In this document: in pieces, positions 1 to 6,839 of the stretch | How positions within the stretch are numbered: the first letter of the stretch is position 1 | Layout of the letters: each line of letters opens with the position of its first letter | Source: Opitutales bacterium | Lineage (GTDB): Bacteria; Verrucomicrobiota; Verrucomicrobiia; Opitutales; T3Sed10-336 | Direction: 5' to 3' | Assembly: GCA_007132315.1 (NCBI GenBank) | Contig: SLOW01000114.1 | Coordinates: 1 to 9,956, forward strand | Length of the DNA: 9,956 nt | The notes under the pieces: model-generated | What the model was told of the DNA's origin: nothing | Databases searched by the model: none | Seen by the model: the letters and a program-made list of their open reading frames with translations, nothing else | Position numbers and translations under genes: made by a program

Positions 1-101
1 CGTTCGGGCAGGAAAAGGCCGCCATCCGGCGCCATCCCGGCGGCGACCGCCTGGGTGAAACTGTGGGGTTCCGCCCCCCCGCGCGTGCTCACGTATCGCA
101 T
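1..101 (-). CDS. thrC: threonine synthase, N-terminal part (cut by window edge)
   Basis: Only the first 33 codons are present; the gene continues beyond position 1. The translation begins MRYVSTRGGAEPHSFTQAVA and goes on to APDGGLFLPE. This is the characteristic N-terminus of threonine synthase (M-Y-STRGG...F..AV..G.APDGGL..PE). The enzyme is a cytosolic PLP-dependent lyase that converts O-phosphohomoserine to threonine and phosphate. The PLP lysine and the rest of the fold lie outside the window. The start is the ATG complementary to 99-101. No strong Shine-Dalgarno sequence is visible just upstream. It follows lysC and hom on the same strand, so the three encode much of the aspartate-to-threonine pathway. 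The 143-nt gap to lysC contains two hairpins. Identification rests on the N-terminus alone, but that signature is distinctive. Confidence 0.86.
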   Translation of the reverse strand, partial: MRYVSTRGGAEPHSFTQAVAAGMAPDGGLFLPE

Positions 102-198
102 GACAGTCTAGAGTCCCAAACCCGGAAAAGTTGTTGTCGTTGAGTCAAGTTTTGCGATTCACGTTGATAAAAATAGATCGCGCTTCCAGCGTGAGATT

Positions 199-217
199 CG
201 CACGCAAGATGCGTGCG
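199..217. repeat. hairpin in lysC-thrC gap
   Basis: Perfect inverted repeat: CGCACGC (199-205), five-nt loop, GCGTGCG (211-217). It lies 28 nt past the lysC stop in transcript direction. No uninterrupted U-tract directly follows, although a T-rich stretch lies further downstream (about 169-178). It could be an attenuator or processing element between lysC and thrC, or a dispersed REP-like palindrome. The sequence alone does not decide. Confidence 0.6.
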
Positions 218-230
218 CTACTTCGGGTCT

Positions 231-243
231 GAGGCTTCGCCTC
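231..243. repeat. small hairpin just after lysC stop
   Basis: GAGGC (231-235), loop TTC, GCCTC (239-243), directly behind the lysC stop codon (245-247 on the minus strand). With the hairpin at 199-217 it forms a tandem stem-loop pair in the lysC-thrC spacer. The short stem lacks a following T-run, so it is not a classical terminator. Confidence 0.45.
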
Positions 244-244
244 G

Positions 245-1480
245 CTAGTCCGACAACACCGTGGCCTCCGCCCCCAGCCCGAAGGCATTGTGAACCGCCC
301 GCGCCGCCTCGTCGGCGCCGGCCAGGTCGATCACCACCGAGATCTTAATCTCGGAGGTACTGATCAGCTGGATGTTGATCCGCGCGTCCGCCAGGGCCGA
401 GAAAAGCGTGGAAGCCACCCCGGAGTGGGTGCGCATTCCCACCCCGACCACCGACAGTTTGGCGACGTCGTTCACGACGTTGACCTCCCCGCCGCCGACC
501 GCGTCGAGCACCGGTTCCACCGCTTTGCGGGCGCGTTCGGCGTCGTCTCGCGGCACGGTGAAGGTCAGGTTCGCCCGGCCTCCCCGGCCGACGTTCTGGA
601 CGATCATATCGACCACAACCTCGGCTTCGGCCAGGGCCCGGAACACGCGCGAGGCGGTGCCCGGCTGGTCGGAGATGTTGCTCACGGTCACCTTGACCTG
701 ATTCTTGTCAACGGCGACGCCGCGCACGACGACGTCCTCCATGGATGCCACTTCATCTTTCACAATCGTTCCCGGGTTCGTGTTAAAGCTGGAACGGACT
801 TCGAATACCACACCGTATTTCTTGGCGAATTCCACCGCCCGCGCCTGCATCACCTTCGATCCGAGGCTGGCCAGCTCGAGCATTTCATCGTAACTGATTT
901 CGGGGATTTTCCGCGCCTCCGGCACGACTCGGGGATCGGCGGTGTACACGCCTTCGACGTCGGTGAAAATCTGGCAGATCTCCGCACGGACCGCGCTCGC
1001 GACGGCGATCGCGCTCAGATCGGAACCGCCCCGGCCGAGCGTGGTGATCTGCCCCTCGGCATTGACCCCCTGAAATCCGGCCACAATGACCACATTGCCG
1101 TCCGTCAGAGCGGTCTCGATGTTGCCGGACTCGATCCGCACGATGCGGGCACGGGTGTGAGCGGGATCGGTAAAAATCCCCGCCTGCCCGCCGGTGCGCG
1201 AGACCGCCGGGATTCCGAGCGCGTGGAGCGCCATCGCCGTCAGAGCGATGGTTTCCTGTTCGCCGACGGCGAGCAGCATATCCATTTCCCGGTCGTTGGG
1301 CGCCGGATTCAGAAAGCGCGCCTTGCCGATCAATTCGTTGGTGACTCCCGACCGGGCGGAGACGACCACGACGACTTCGTCGCCCGCGTCGTGATACTTC
1401 TTCACGCGTTCGGCCACGGTGCGGATCCGTTCCACATCCGCCACTGAGGTTCCGCCGTATTTCTGTACGATTCTGGCCAT
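245..1480 (-). CDS. lysC: aspartate kinase (aspartokinase)
   Basis: Phosphorylates L-aspartate with ATP, the entry step to lysine, threonine and methionine (and diaminopimelate for the cell wall); cytosolic. The 411 aa match the monofunctional LysC/Ask class. The amino-acid kinase domain spans about residues 3-230. It carries the N-terminal KYGGTSVA motif (7-14), GRGGSD (149-154) and FTDVEGVYTADPR (172-184). Two ACT regulatory domains follow (about 262-330 and 341-405); SEIKIS (376-381) lies in the region that binds feedback inhibitor in this family, so lysine and/or threonine inhibition is expected. The ATG at 1480 puts the kinase motif at the normal distance from the N-terminus. It starts 10 nt after the hom stop, indicating co-transcription. 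Met247 opens a MEDVVVRGVA segment at the place where some aspartokinases start a separate regulatory beta subunit, but no clear ribosome site precedes it. Confidence 0.97.
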   Translation of the reverse strand: MARIVQKYGGTSVADVERIRTVAERVKKYHDAGDEVVVVVSARSGVTNELIGKARFLNPAPNDREMDMLLAVGEQETIALTAMALHALGIPAVSRTGGQAGIFTDPAHTRARIVRIESGNIETALTDGNVVIVAGFQGVNAEGQITTLGRGGSDLSAIAVASAVRAEICQIFTDVEGVYTADPRVVPEARKIPEISYDEMLELASLGSKVMQARAVEFAKKYGVVFEVRSSFNTNPGTIVKDEVASMEDVVVRGVAVDKNQVKVTVSNISDQPGTASRVFRALAEAEVVVDMIVQNVGRGGRANLTFTVPRDDAERARKAVEPVLDAVGGGEVNVVNDVAKLSVVGVGMRTHSGVASTLFSALADARINIQLISTSEIKISVVIDLAGADEAARAVHNAFGLGAEATVLSD

Positions 1481-1490
1481 GGGAAAATCT

Positions 1491-2840
1491 CTATTCGTCG
1501 AAATCGGCGATCCGCATCAGAAACGGCTCCTCCAGGCAGCTCGTCAGGCCGCCCAACTCGGCCACCGCACGGCGGATGGCGTACTCGTTGCTGTCGTGGG
1601 TCGTCAGGATCAGCGACGCGCGATCGGCACCGGTCGCCTGCCGCTGCACGACGCTGGCAATGCTGACCTCGTGCCGGGCCATGGCCGAAGCCACTTGCGC
1701 GAGCACACCCGGTTCGTCCTTGACCGTCAGGCGCAGGTAATAGGGCGAGACGACTTCCTCCAGCGGCAGGATCCCGCAAGGCGTCGATCGCTCCTCGTGT
1801 ATGCTCAGGGCTTCATCCGGCAGGAGCAGTTTGTGCGACCCCTTGATTACCAGCGCGGCGTCGGCGATATCGCTGATCACCGCGCTCGCCGTCGCGTCCT
1901 GGCCCGCTCCTTTGCCGATGTAGAACGTGGTGCCGACAATGTCGCCCGAGAGGCAGATCCCGTTGTAGGCGCCGTCGAGGTTCGCCAGCACCCGCCCGCG
2001 CGGCACCAGCGCCGGGTGCACCCGGATGAACATGCGGTTGGACTCGAAATCGCGCGTGATCACGGCCAGCAATTTGATCGAATACCCGAGCCCGGCAGCC
2101 TGCCGGATATCCTCCAGCGTCACCCGGCGAATCCCCTCCACCAGCATTTCGTCCAGTCTCATCCAGCGCCCGTGGGCGAGAAAACCGAGGATCACCGCCT
2201 TGTGGGCGGTGTCGATGCCGTCGAGGTCGAGCGACTCGTCCGCCTCGACGTATCCCAGTTTGCGGGCGCGTTTGACCAAGTCCTCGAAGGACAGGTTCTC
2301 CGCCTCCATACGGGTGAGGATGTAGTTACAGGTGCCGTTGAGCACACCGTAGATCAAATCGAACCGGTTCGCGACCAGCCCTTCGCGCAGCGCCTTGATA
2401 ATCGGAATACCACCGCCCACACTGGCCTCGAAAAAATAGTGCCCGCCGCCCAGCCGGGCCGTCTCGAAAACCTCGCGCCCGTGGTCGCAGACCAGAGCCT
2501 TGTTGGCGCTCACCACCACCTTGCCGTTCTCCAAGGCGGCCAGGGTGAACTCGCGGGCGAGGTCGGAACCGCCCATCAACTCGCACACGATGTCGAGTTC
2601 GGGATCCCGCGCCAGGGACATGACGTCATCGGTGAGACGGTCGCGCGGAATGCGCACAGGGCGGCTCTTTTCGAGGTCGCGAACCGCCGCCCGAACCGGT
2701 TCCAGGCGAACCCCGAGCCGCGCTTCGAGCAGCTTGCCGTTGCGCCGGAGGTGTTTCCAGACCCCCTGGCCGACCACACCCAGGCCGCAAATCCCGATCT
2801 TGATTGCTTTCGCGTTACCCATCGCCATGTTCACGTTCAC
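1491..2840 (-). CDS. hom: homoserine dehydrogenase with C-terminal ACT domain
   Basis: Reduces aspartate 4-semialdehyde to homoserine with NAD(P)H, committing carbon to threonine and methionine. The 449 aa fit the ACT-containing monofunctional form. The Rossmann motif is GICGLGVVGQGV (16-27) and SANKALV is at 111-117. The catalytic domain has GVLNGTCNYILT (165-176) and GYVEADESLDLDGIDTAHK (196-214); Asp210 and Lys214 fall at the conserved active-site positions. The ACT domain covers about 368-440 (LRLTVKDEPGVLAQVASAM). The reading frame opens GTG-AAC-GTG-AAC-ATG-GCG-ATG, so starts at 2840 (GTG), 2828 or 2822 are all possible. I keep the GTG because GGGGAAGAG lies 7 nt before it and the ATGs have no such site. 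This overlaps the end of plsY by 26 nt (8 nt from the last ATG). lysC follows after 10 nt. Expected to be feedback-controlled by threonine through ACT. Confidence 0.96.
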   Translation of the reverse strand: MNVNMAMGNAKAIKIGICGLGVVGQGVWKHLRRNGKLLEARLGVRLEPVRAAVRDLEKSRPVRIPRDRLTDDVMSLARDPELDIVCELMGGSDLAREFTLAALENGKVVVSANKALVCDHGREVFETARLGGGHYFFEASVGGGIPIIKALREGLVANRFDLIYGVLNGTCNYILTRMEAENLSFEDLVKRARKLGYVEADESLDLDGIDTAHKAVILGFLAHGRWMRLDEMLVEGIRRVTLEDIRQAAGLGYSIKLLAVITRDFESNRMFIRVHPALVPRGRVLANLDGAYNGICLSGDIVGTTFYIGKGAGQDATASAVISDIADAALVIKGSHKLLLPDEALSIHEERSTPCGILPLEEVVSPYYLRLTVKDEPGVLAQVASAMARHEVSIASVVQRQATGADRASLILTTHDSNEYAIRRAVAELGGLTSCLEEPFLMRIADFDE

Positions 2841-3474
2841 GATTCGACTCTTCCCCGCCCCCCTGAAACCGGTGCTCGGAGCCCTCCAGCAATTGCCGAA
2901 TATTGGTGCGGTGACGATAAAAAATCAGTGCCGCCACCGCGATGCTGAAAACCAGGAGCAGCCCCCTGGGTTCCGGTGCCGAGAGCGCCACCGTCACCGG
3001 CAGGCTGGCCGCGAAGCAAAGCGACGCCAGTGAAACGTACCGGAAGGCCTTGAACACGGCGAGCCACACCAGGATGCCGGCCAATACCGCCAGCGGAAGA
3101 ATCGCAATCAAACCGCCCATCGTCGTGGCCACTCCTTTGCCGCCCCGAAAACCGATAAACACCGAATAACTGTGGCCCGCCACGGCGCCCGCCAGACCCG
3201 CGATGGCGGCGAAAACCGCCGCATGCTCGCCGGCCACGAGCGCCATCGGCCAACCGGTCGCCAGCAAACCTTTCAGGAAATCGAGCGCGAAAACGGTGTT
3301 CCCGGCGCGTTTTCCGATCACGCGCCGGACATTGGTCGCGCCCGGGTTGCCGCTGCCCTCCCGCAGAATATCGACCCCATGGCGCCGGGCCACGAGGCAG
3401 GCGAACGGAATCGCGCCGCAGGAATAACCGGCGACGGCCGCCGCGAGAATCAGAAGTACATCCGGGATCGACAT
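2815..3474 (-). CDS. plsY: acyl-phosphate:glycerol-3-phosphate acyltransferase
   Basis: Integral membrane enzyme that transfers an acyl group from acyl-phosphate to glycerol-3-phosphate, giving lysophosphatidic acid, the first step of phospholipid synthesis in the PlsX/PlsY route. The 219 aa are typical. It is strongly hydrophobic, with about five membrane segments. All three PlsY signatures are visible: SGNPGATNVRR (41-51), GHSYSVFIGFRGGKG (100-114) and YRHRTNIRQLLEGSEHRF (186-203). The C-terminal tail after residue 204 is hydrophilic and glycine/glutamate-rich, and its last codons are shared with the start of hom. plsX is not in the window. Its position between serA and hom is not explained by pathway logic. 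It may simply share their transcript, and the overlap with hom could give translational coupling. Confidence 0.96.
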   Translation of the reverse strand: MSIPDVLLILAAAVAGYSCGAIPFACLVARRHGVDILREGSGNPGATNVRRVIGKRAGNTVFALDFLKGLLATGWPMALVAGEHAAVFAAIAGLAGAVAGHSYSVFIGFRGGKGVATTMGGLIAILPLAVLAGILVWLAVFKAFRYVSLASLCFAASLPVTVALSAPEPRGLLLVFSIAVAALIFYRHRTNIRQLLEGSEHRFQGGGEESNREREHGDG

Positions 3475-3557
3475 GAATCTGGGGTCGGGATTCCGGCGGT
3501 TTTACCCGGCGGAACCCCCAGGAAAGGAGAGAAATCTCATGGTTCCGGCCCCGGTTG

Positions 3558-5147
3558 TCAGGTCCGCACCAACATCACGTTGCTGATCGCTTCGTGAGCG
3601 CTGATTTCATCCAGGGTCTTTTGCCCCGGTTCGCTGTCCAGGGCGAGCACCGTCAGTGCCTTGCCCCCGACCTCGTTCCGGCTCAGCGACATGGCGGCGA
3701 TGTTCACTTCATCGCGACCCAGAATCTGTCCCAGCGTCCCGACCATGCCGGGAACGTCGCGGTTCTCCAGCAGCAGCAAGGTTCCCTCCGGCGTGGCCTC
3801 CACCGCGCGCCCGTTGATCTCGACGATGCGCGGCATGAAGTTCTTGCCGATCAGCGTGCCGGAAACGCCGTAAGACGAGCCGTCTCCCGCGATCGCCTCC
3901 ACCTGGATCAACTCGGTGTAGTCGCTTTCCACGTTGGACTTGGTGGCGTCCACTTCGATTCCGAGCCCCTTGATCAGCACCGGGGCGTTGACGTGGTTCA
4001 CGTTCTCTCCACTGATCTCCCGCAGGTAACCGTACATCACACTGCGGGTAACGGGGTTGGCGTCGAGATCGACCAGCTTGCCCCAGTAGGTCACCTTCAA
4101 CTTTTCGATCGACTCGGGGGAAATCTGCTGCACGACGGTGCCGAGTTTCGCCGCGAGATCGAGATACGGTTTGAGCGCCTGCAAGGTCTTCTTATCGACC
4201 GAAGGCATGTTGACCGCGTTCATGATGACCCCGCCGGCCAGCGCTTCGAGGACCGCTTGCGCCACTTCCACGCCGACGTTTTCCTGCGCCTCCTTGGTGG
4301 AGGCGCCGAGGTGAGGGGTGAGCACCGCATTGGGCGACTTGCGAAACGCGCTGTCCTCGGCCAGCGGCTCCGACTCGTACACATCGAGACCGACCGCCGC
4401 GACTTTGCCGGACTCGAGCGCCTCCAGGAGGTCGGCCTCGTTGATCAGGCCGCCCCGGGCGCAATTGACCAGGCGCACCCCGTCCTTCATCTTGGCGAAG
4501 GCGTCCTTGTTGATCATATTGGCGGTGCGCTCCGTCTTGGGCATGTGCACCGTGATGTAGTCCGCTTCGCGGAAAACCGTGTCCAGATCGACCGCCTCGA
4601 TATCCAGGCTCTTCGCCCGGCTCGGTGCCAGGTACGGATCGTAGGCGATCACCCGCATGCCGAACGCCTGCGCGCGCCGCGCGACCTCGCCCCCGATGCG
4701 CCCCACGCCGCAGACTCCCAGGGTCTTACGAAACAACTCGGTACCCGAGAACGCCTTCCGATCCCACTTGCCGGCCTGCATCGAGGCGAACGCCTGCGGA
4801 ACCGGGCGGGACGCGCACAACAGATGCGTGAAGGTCAATTCAGCGGTCGCCACCGTGTTGCCCCCGGGGGTGTTCATGACGATGACGCCGCGGCCGGTCG
4901 CCGCTTCCACGTCGATATTGTCCACACCGACCCCGGCGCGCCCGACCGCCTTGAGCTGCGGCGCGGCCTCCATCACCTCTCGTGTGACCTTCGTCTCGCT
5001 GCGGACGATAATGGCATCGACGTCCTTGACCAATTCGAGGATCTTTTCGGGCGGAGACCCGTAAGCCTCCACGACCTCGACACCGGACTGTTCGCGCAGG
5101 TACTCCACGCCACTGGGTGCGATTTTATCAGCTACTAATACTTTCAT
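3558..5147 (-). CDS. serA: D-3-phosphoglycerate dehydrogenase
   Basis: Oxidises 3-phosphoglycerate to 3-phosphohydroxypyruvate with NAD+, the first step of serine synthesis; cytosolic. The 529 aa are the long form with both extra domains. The substrate/NAD core spans about 1-315, with the nucleotide loop GVCGVGRIGGEV (144-155). The D-2-hydroxyacid dehydrogenase catalytic set is Arg231 (NCARGGLI), Glu260 (DVYESEP) and His279 (LTPHLGAST). The allosteric substrate-binding domain covers about 318-450, and the C-terminal ACT domain about 456-529 (LLLLENRDVPGMVGTLGQIL), usually the serine-sensing site. The ATG at 5147 gives the standard MKVLVADKIAPSGVEYL opening. It is the first gene of the leftward cluster, 83 nt upstream of plsY and divergent from the ATPase gene at 5473. 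No residue expected for activity is missing. Confidence 0.97.
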   Translation of the reverse strand: MKVLVADKIAPSGVEYLREQSGVEVVEAYGSPPEKILELVKDVDAIIVRSETKVTREVMEAAPQLKAVGRAGVGVDNIDVEAATGRGVIVMNTPGGNTVATAELTFTHLLCASRPVPQAFASMQAGKWDRKAFSGTELFRKTLGVCGVGRIGGEVARRAQAFGMRVIAYDPYLAPSRAKSLDIEAVDLDTVFREADYITVHMPKTERTANMINKDAFAKMKDGVRLVNCARGGLINEADLLEALESGKVAAVGLDVYESEPLAEDSAFRKSPNAVLTPHLGASTKEAQENVGVEVAQAVLEALAGGVIMNAVNMPSVDKKTLQALKPYLDLAAKLGTVVQQISPESIEKLKVTYWGKLVDLDANPVTRSVMYGYLREISGENVNHVNAPVLIKGLGIEVDATKSNVESDYTELIQVEAIAGDGSSYGVSGTLIGKNFMPRIVEINGRAVEATPEGTLLLLENRDVPGMVGTLGQILGRDEVNIAAMSLSRNEVGGKALTVLALDSEPGQKTLDEISAHEAISNVMLVRT

Positions 5148-5174
5148 GATTCGGCTTTTCAGATGAAATGCACA

Positions 5175-5202
5175 GCAATACAGCCGAGCGGAAAAATGGC
5201 AA
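5175..5202 (-). promoter_or_regulatory. candidate serA promoter
   Basis: On the minus strand TTGCCA (5202-5197) matches the -35 consensus in five of six positions. After a 16-nt spacer comes TATTGC (5180-5175), a weak -10 box. This would start transcription about 20 nt before the serA ATG. Only sequence resemblance supports it. Confidence 0.3.
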
Positions 5203-5421
5203 CGCTAGAATCCGAATGGCCCCAAACGGGCGTTCGAACAACGCCGGAGTTGCTTATCCGGGCCCGCCGAACTTGCCGCATTCGGTCCGAATCGAATAGA
5301 CTGGCGAGCATGGCCGGAAACGATCTCGACGCAGTCGTCGGTAAAGCAGAGAAAGCCAGCAGCATGAAAGGCAACCCGGACGCACTCCGCAACATACTTC
5401 GGCAAGCCCTGTAACCGGATC

Positions 5422-5450
5422 TGGACGAATTCCGGTATTACCGGTACGAT
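5422..5450 (+). promoter_or_regulatory. candidate promoter of the ATPase gene
   Basis: TGGACG (5422-5427) and TACGAT (5445-5450) are 17 nt apart, and each matches four of six sigma70 consensus positions. Transcription would start near 5457, a short leader before the ATG at 5473. The spacer is almost entirely filled by a perfect palindrome, listed separately. Confidence 0.38.
5432..5444. promoter_or_regulatory. palindromic operator-like site in promoter spacer
   Basis: CCGGTA, a single central T, then TACCGG: a perfect 6-bp-arm palindrome. It sits between the candidate -35 (5422-5427) and -10 (5445-5450). A dimeric regulator bound here would contact the same DNA as RNA polymerase. Whether one exists is unknown. 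Confidence 0.4.
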
Positions 5451-5472
5451 TCAAACTCAAAAGGTCATTACC

Positions 5473-6762
5473 ATGAATCATGCGACCGGCTACGACCGTA
5501 TACGTCCCTTGACAGTCGAATTCGCCAAGCGTCTCCACGCCTGGCTGAACAAAATGACCTCCAGGGAGGTCTCCCTGGCCGACCACGAATCCATCCCCCA
5601 ATTGGTACACCGTCTGTTTCAGGACGCCCGAAACGAGCGAGCCACCGATATACACATCGACGCGGAAGACGGCACGCTCTGCATCCGCCTGCGCATCGAC
5701 GGGGTGCTTCGCGACGTCGCCCTGATTCCGGCTCGCCACAACGCCCAGTTTCTCGGTCACATCAAAGCGCTGGTTGACCTGGATCCGACCCCCCTGTTGC
5801 GACCGGCGTCCGGAGGCACGTTGTACGAACTGGACGAGGTGAACGTGAATCTCCGTGTCACCTGCACACCGACCATACGCGGCGAAAAAATGTCGGTACG
5901 CCTGCTCGATCCCCGCCGGGTGCAGTACACACTGGAGGAACTCGGCCTCAACCATGAGCAAAAAGAAAAAATAGATCGATGGCTGGAAAGCATGGCCGGT
6001 ATGGTCCTGGTTGCCGGCGCCACCGGCAGCGGCAAGACAACCAGCTTGTACGCGCTGCTTCACCAGTTGAAAAGCCTCGATTGCAGCGTGATTACCATCG
6101 AGGATCCGGTGGAATACCGGGTCGATGGCATCAACCAGATCCAGGTCCACGAAGCGCGAGGAATCACGTTCAGCGAAGCGGTCAGAGCCATGCTGCGACT
6201 CGACCCGGACTTCCTCATGGTGGGGGAAATGCGGGACCGCGCCTCGGCGGAAGCCGCCCTGGCGGCGTCCTCCACCGGCCGGGTCCTGCTCAGCAGCCTC
6301 CACAGCCGCGACGCCGCCGGTACGGTAACAACGCTGCGAAACCTGGATATTCAGGACTATGAAATCACCGCAGCACTGGAATTGGTCATTTCGCAACGGC
6401 TGGTCAGACGGCTGTGCCCGGATTGCAAACGGGAAGGCCCGGCGCCGGCCGAAGACCGCGGCTGGCTGGAAGCACTGGGGGTAACGGCGCCGACGACGAG
6501 TTGGGTGGCCAGCGGATGTAATAATTGCCGGCATACCGGTTACCATCGCCGCATCGGTGTATTCGAGATCTGGTATGTTGACGAGGAGGCCAATGGACTG
6601 ATTCGCCGGCATAGCGACGAAAAGAGCCTCCGGCACGCCATCCGGGAATCCGGCACCAAAAGTCTCCTGGAAGATGGAATGGACAAGGCCGCCGCAGGCG
6701 TCACGAGCCTGGCGGAACTGCGCCGGGTGGGCAGCTATGGCTTCGGCATTTCGCACCGGTAA
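5473..6762 (+). CDS. GspE/PilB-family secretion or pilus assembly ATPase, short form
   Basis: A hexameric cytoplasmic ATPase of the type II secretion/type IV pilus assembly family, which powers pseudopilus or pilus extension from the inner membrane. The 429 aa start with about 40 residues of unassigned sequence and go directly into the N2 domain (ATDIHID at 58-63, RLRIDGVLRD at 72-81). Next come Walker A GATGSGKTT (182-190, Lys188), the Asp box TIEDPVEY (208-215), Walker B LDPDFLMVGEMRD (243-255, Glu252) and the His box SSLHSRDAAG (274-283). A zinc tetracysteine follows (Cys315, Cys318, Cys349, Cys352). The N1/MshEN domain that full-length PilB/GspE (usually about 500-570 aa) place in front is missing. 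The ATG has AAAGGT about 7 nt upstream. The tetracysteine and CPDC context favour the extension class over PilT. It stands alone, with no secretin or platform gene beside it. Confidence 0.93.
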   Translation: MNHATGYDRIRPLTVEFAKRLHAWLNKMTSREVSLADHESIPQLVHRLFQDARNERATDIHIDAEDGTLCIRLRIDGVLRDVALIPARHNAQFLGHIKALVDLDPTPLLRPASGGTLYELDEVNVNLRVTCTPTIRGEKMSVRLLDPRRVQYTLEELGLNHEQKEKIDRWLESMAGMVLVAGATGSGKTTSLYALLHQLKSLDCSVITIEDPVEYRVDGINQIQVHEARGITFSEAVRAMLRLDPDFLMVGEMRDRASAEAALAASSTGRVLLSSLHSRDAAGTVTTLRNLDIQDYEITAALELVISQRLVRRLCPDCKREGPAPAEDRGWLEALGVTAPTTSWVASGCNNCRHTGYHRRIGVFEIWYVDEEANGLIRRHSDEKSLRHAIRESGTKSLLEDGMDKAAAGVTSLAELRRVGSYGFGISHR

Positions 6763-6809
6763 TCCGCCCGGAGTTCGCGCGGGTTGTTTGTTCCGCTTCG
6801 TCAATTTGG

Positions 6810-6833
6810 CCGAAGCCTCCCGCGAGGCTTCGG
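6810..6833 (+). terminator. strong hairpin after the ATPase gene, possible terminator
   Basis: CCGAAGCCTC (6810-6819), loop CCGC, GAGGCTTCGG (6824-6833): a perfect 10-bp GC-rich stem starting 47 nt after the stop codon at 6762. There is no T-run on either side, so it is not a canonical intrinsic terminator. It may stabilise the mRNA end or be a dispersed palindrome. It also sits directly before the hydrolase relic. Confidence 0.4.
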
Positions 6834-6839
6834 AGCGGG

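Larger units (their letters stand above)
5148..5472. other. divergent intergenic region between serA and the ATPase gene
   Basis: This 325-nt stretch should hold promoters for both directions; candidates are listed separately. It also contains an 83-codon plus-strand frame (5163-5414). That frame has no ribosome site, and I recognise no domain in it; the C-terminal third (MAGNDLDAVVGKAEKASSM onward) looks protein-like and charged. A real small gene cannot be excluded, but the evidence does not support calling it. No repeats other than the palindrome at 5432-5444 were seen. Confidence 0.5.

Noticed and set aside
290..1447. 385-codon plus-strand open frame opposite lysC
   Set aside because: It is an antisense shadow of a GC-rich gene: very rich in His, Arg, Asp and Gly, no recognisable domain, and the lysC frame explains the sequence fully.
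1419..2948. 509-codon plus-strand open frame opposite hom
   Set aside because: Same mirror effect: composition dominated by Arg, Gln, Val, Asp and His, no motif, and it spans a real gene boundary on the other strand.
3555..5138. 527-codon plus-strand open frame opposite serA
   Set aside because: It covers serA almost exactly on the opposite strand, with no ribosome site or domain; an artefact of GC-rich third positions.
5163..5414. 83-codon plus-strand frame in the serA/ATPase gap
   Set aside because: No ribosome site, no recognised domain, and it covers the expected serA promoter. Kept only as a remark in the intergenic entry.
5254..6804. 516-codon minus-strand open frame opposite the ATPase gene
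   Set aside because: Low-complexity antisense translation with no motif; the plus-strand frame has a complete set of GspE family motifs.
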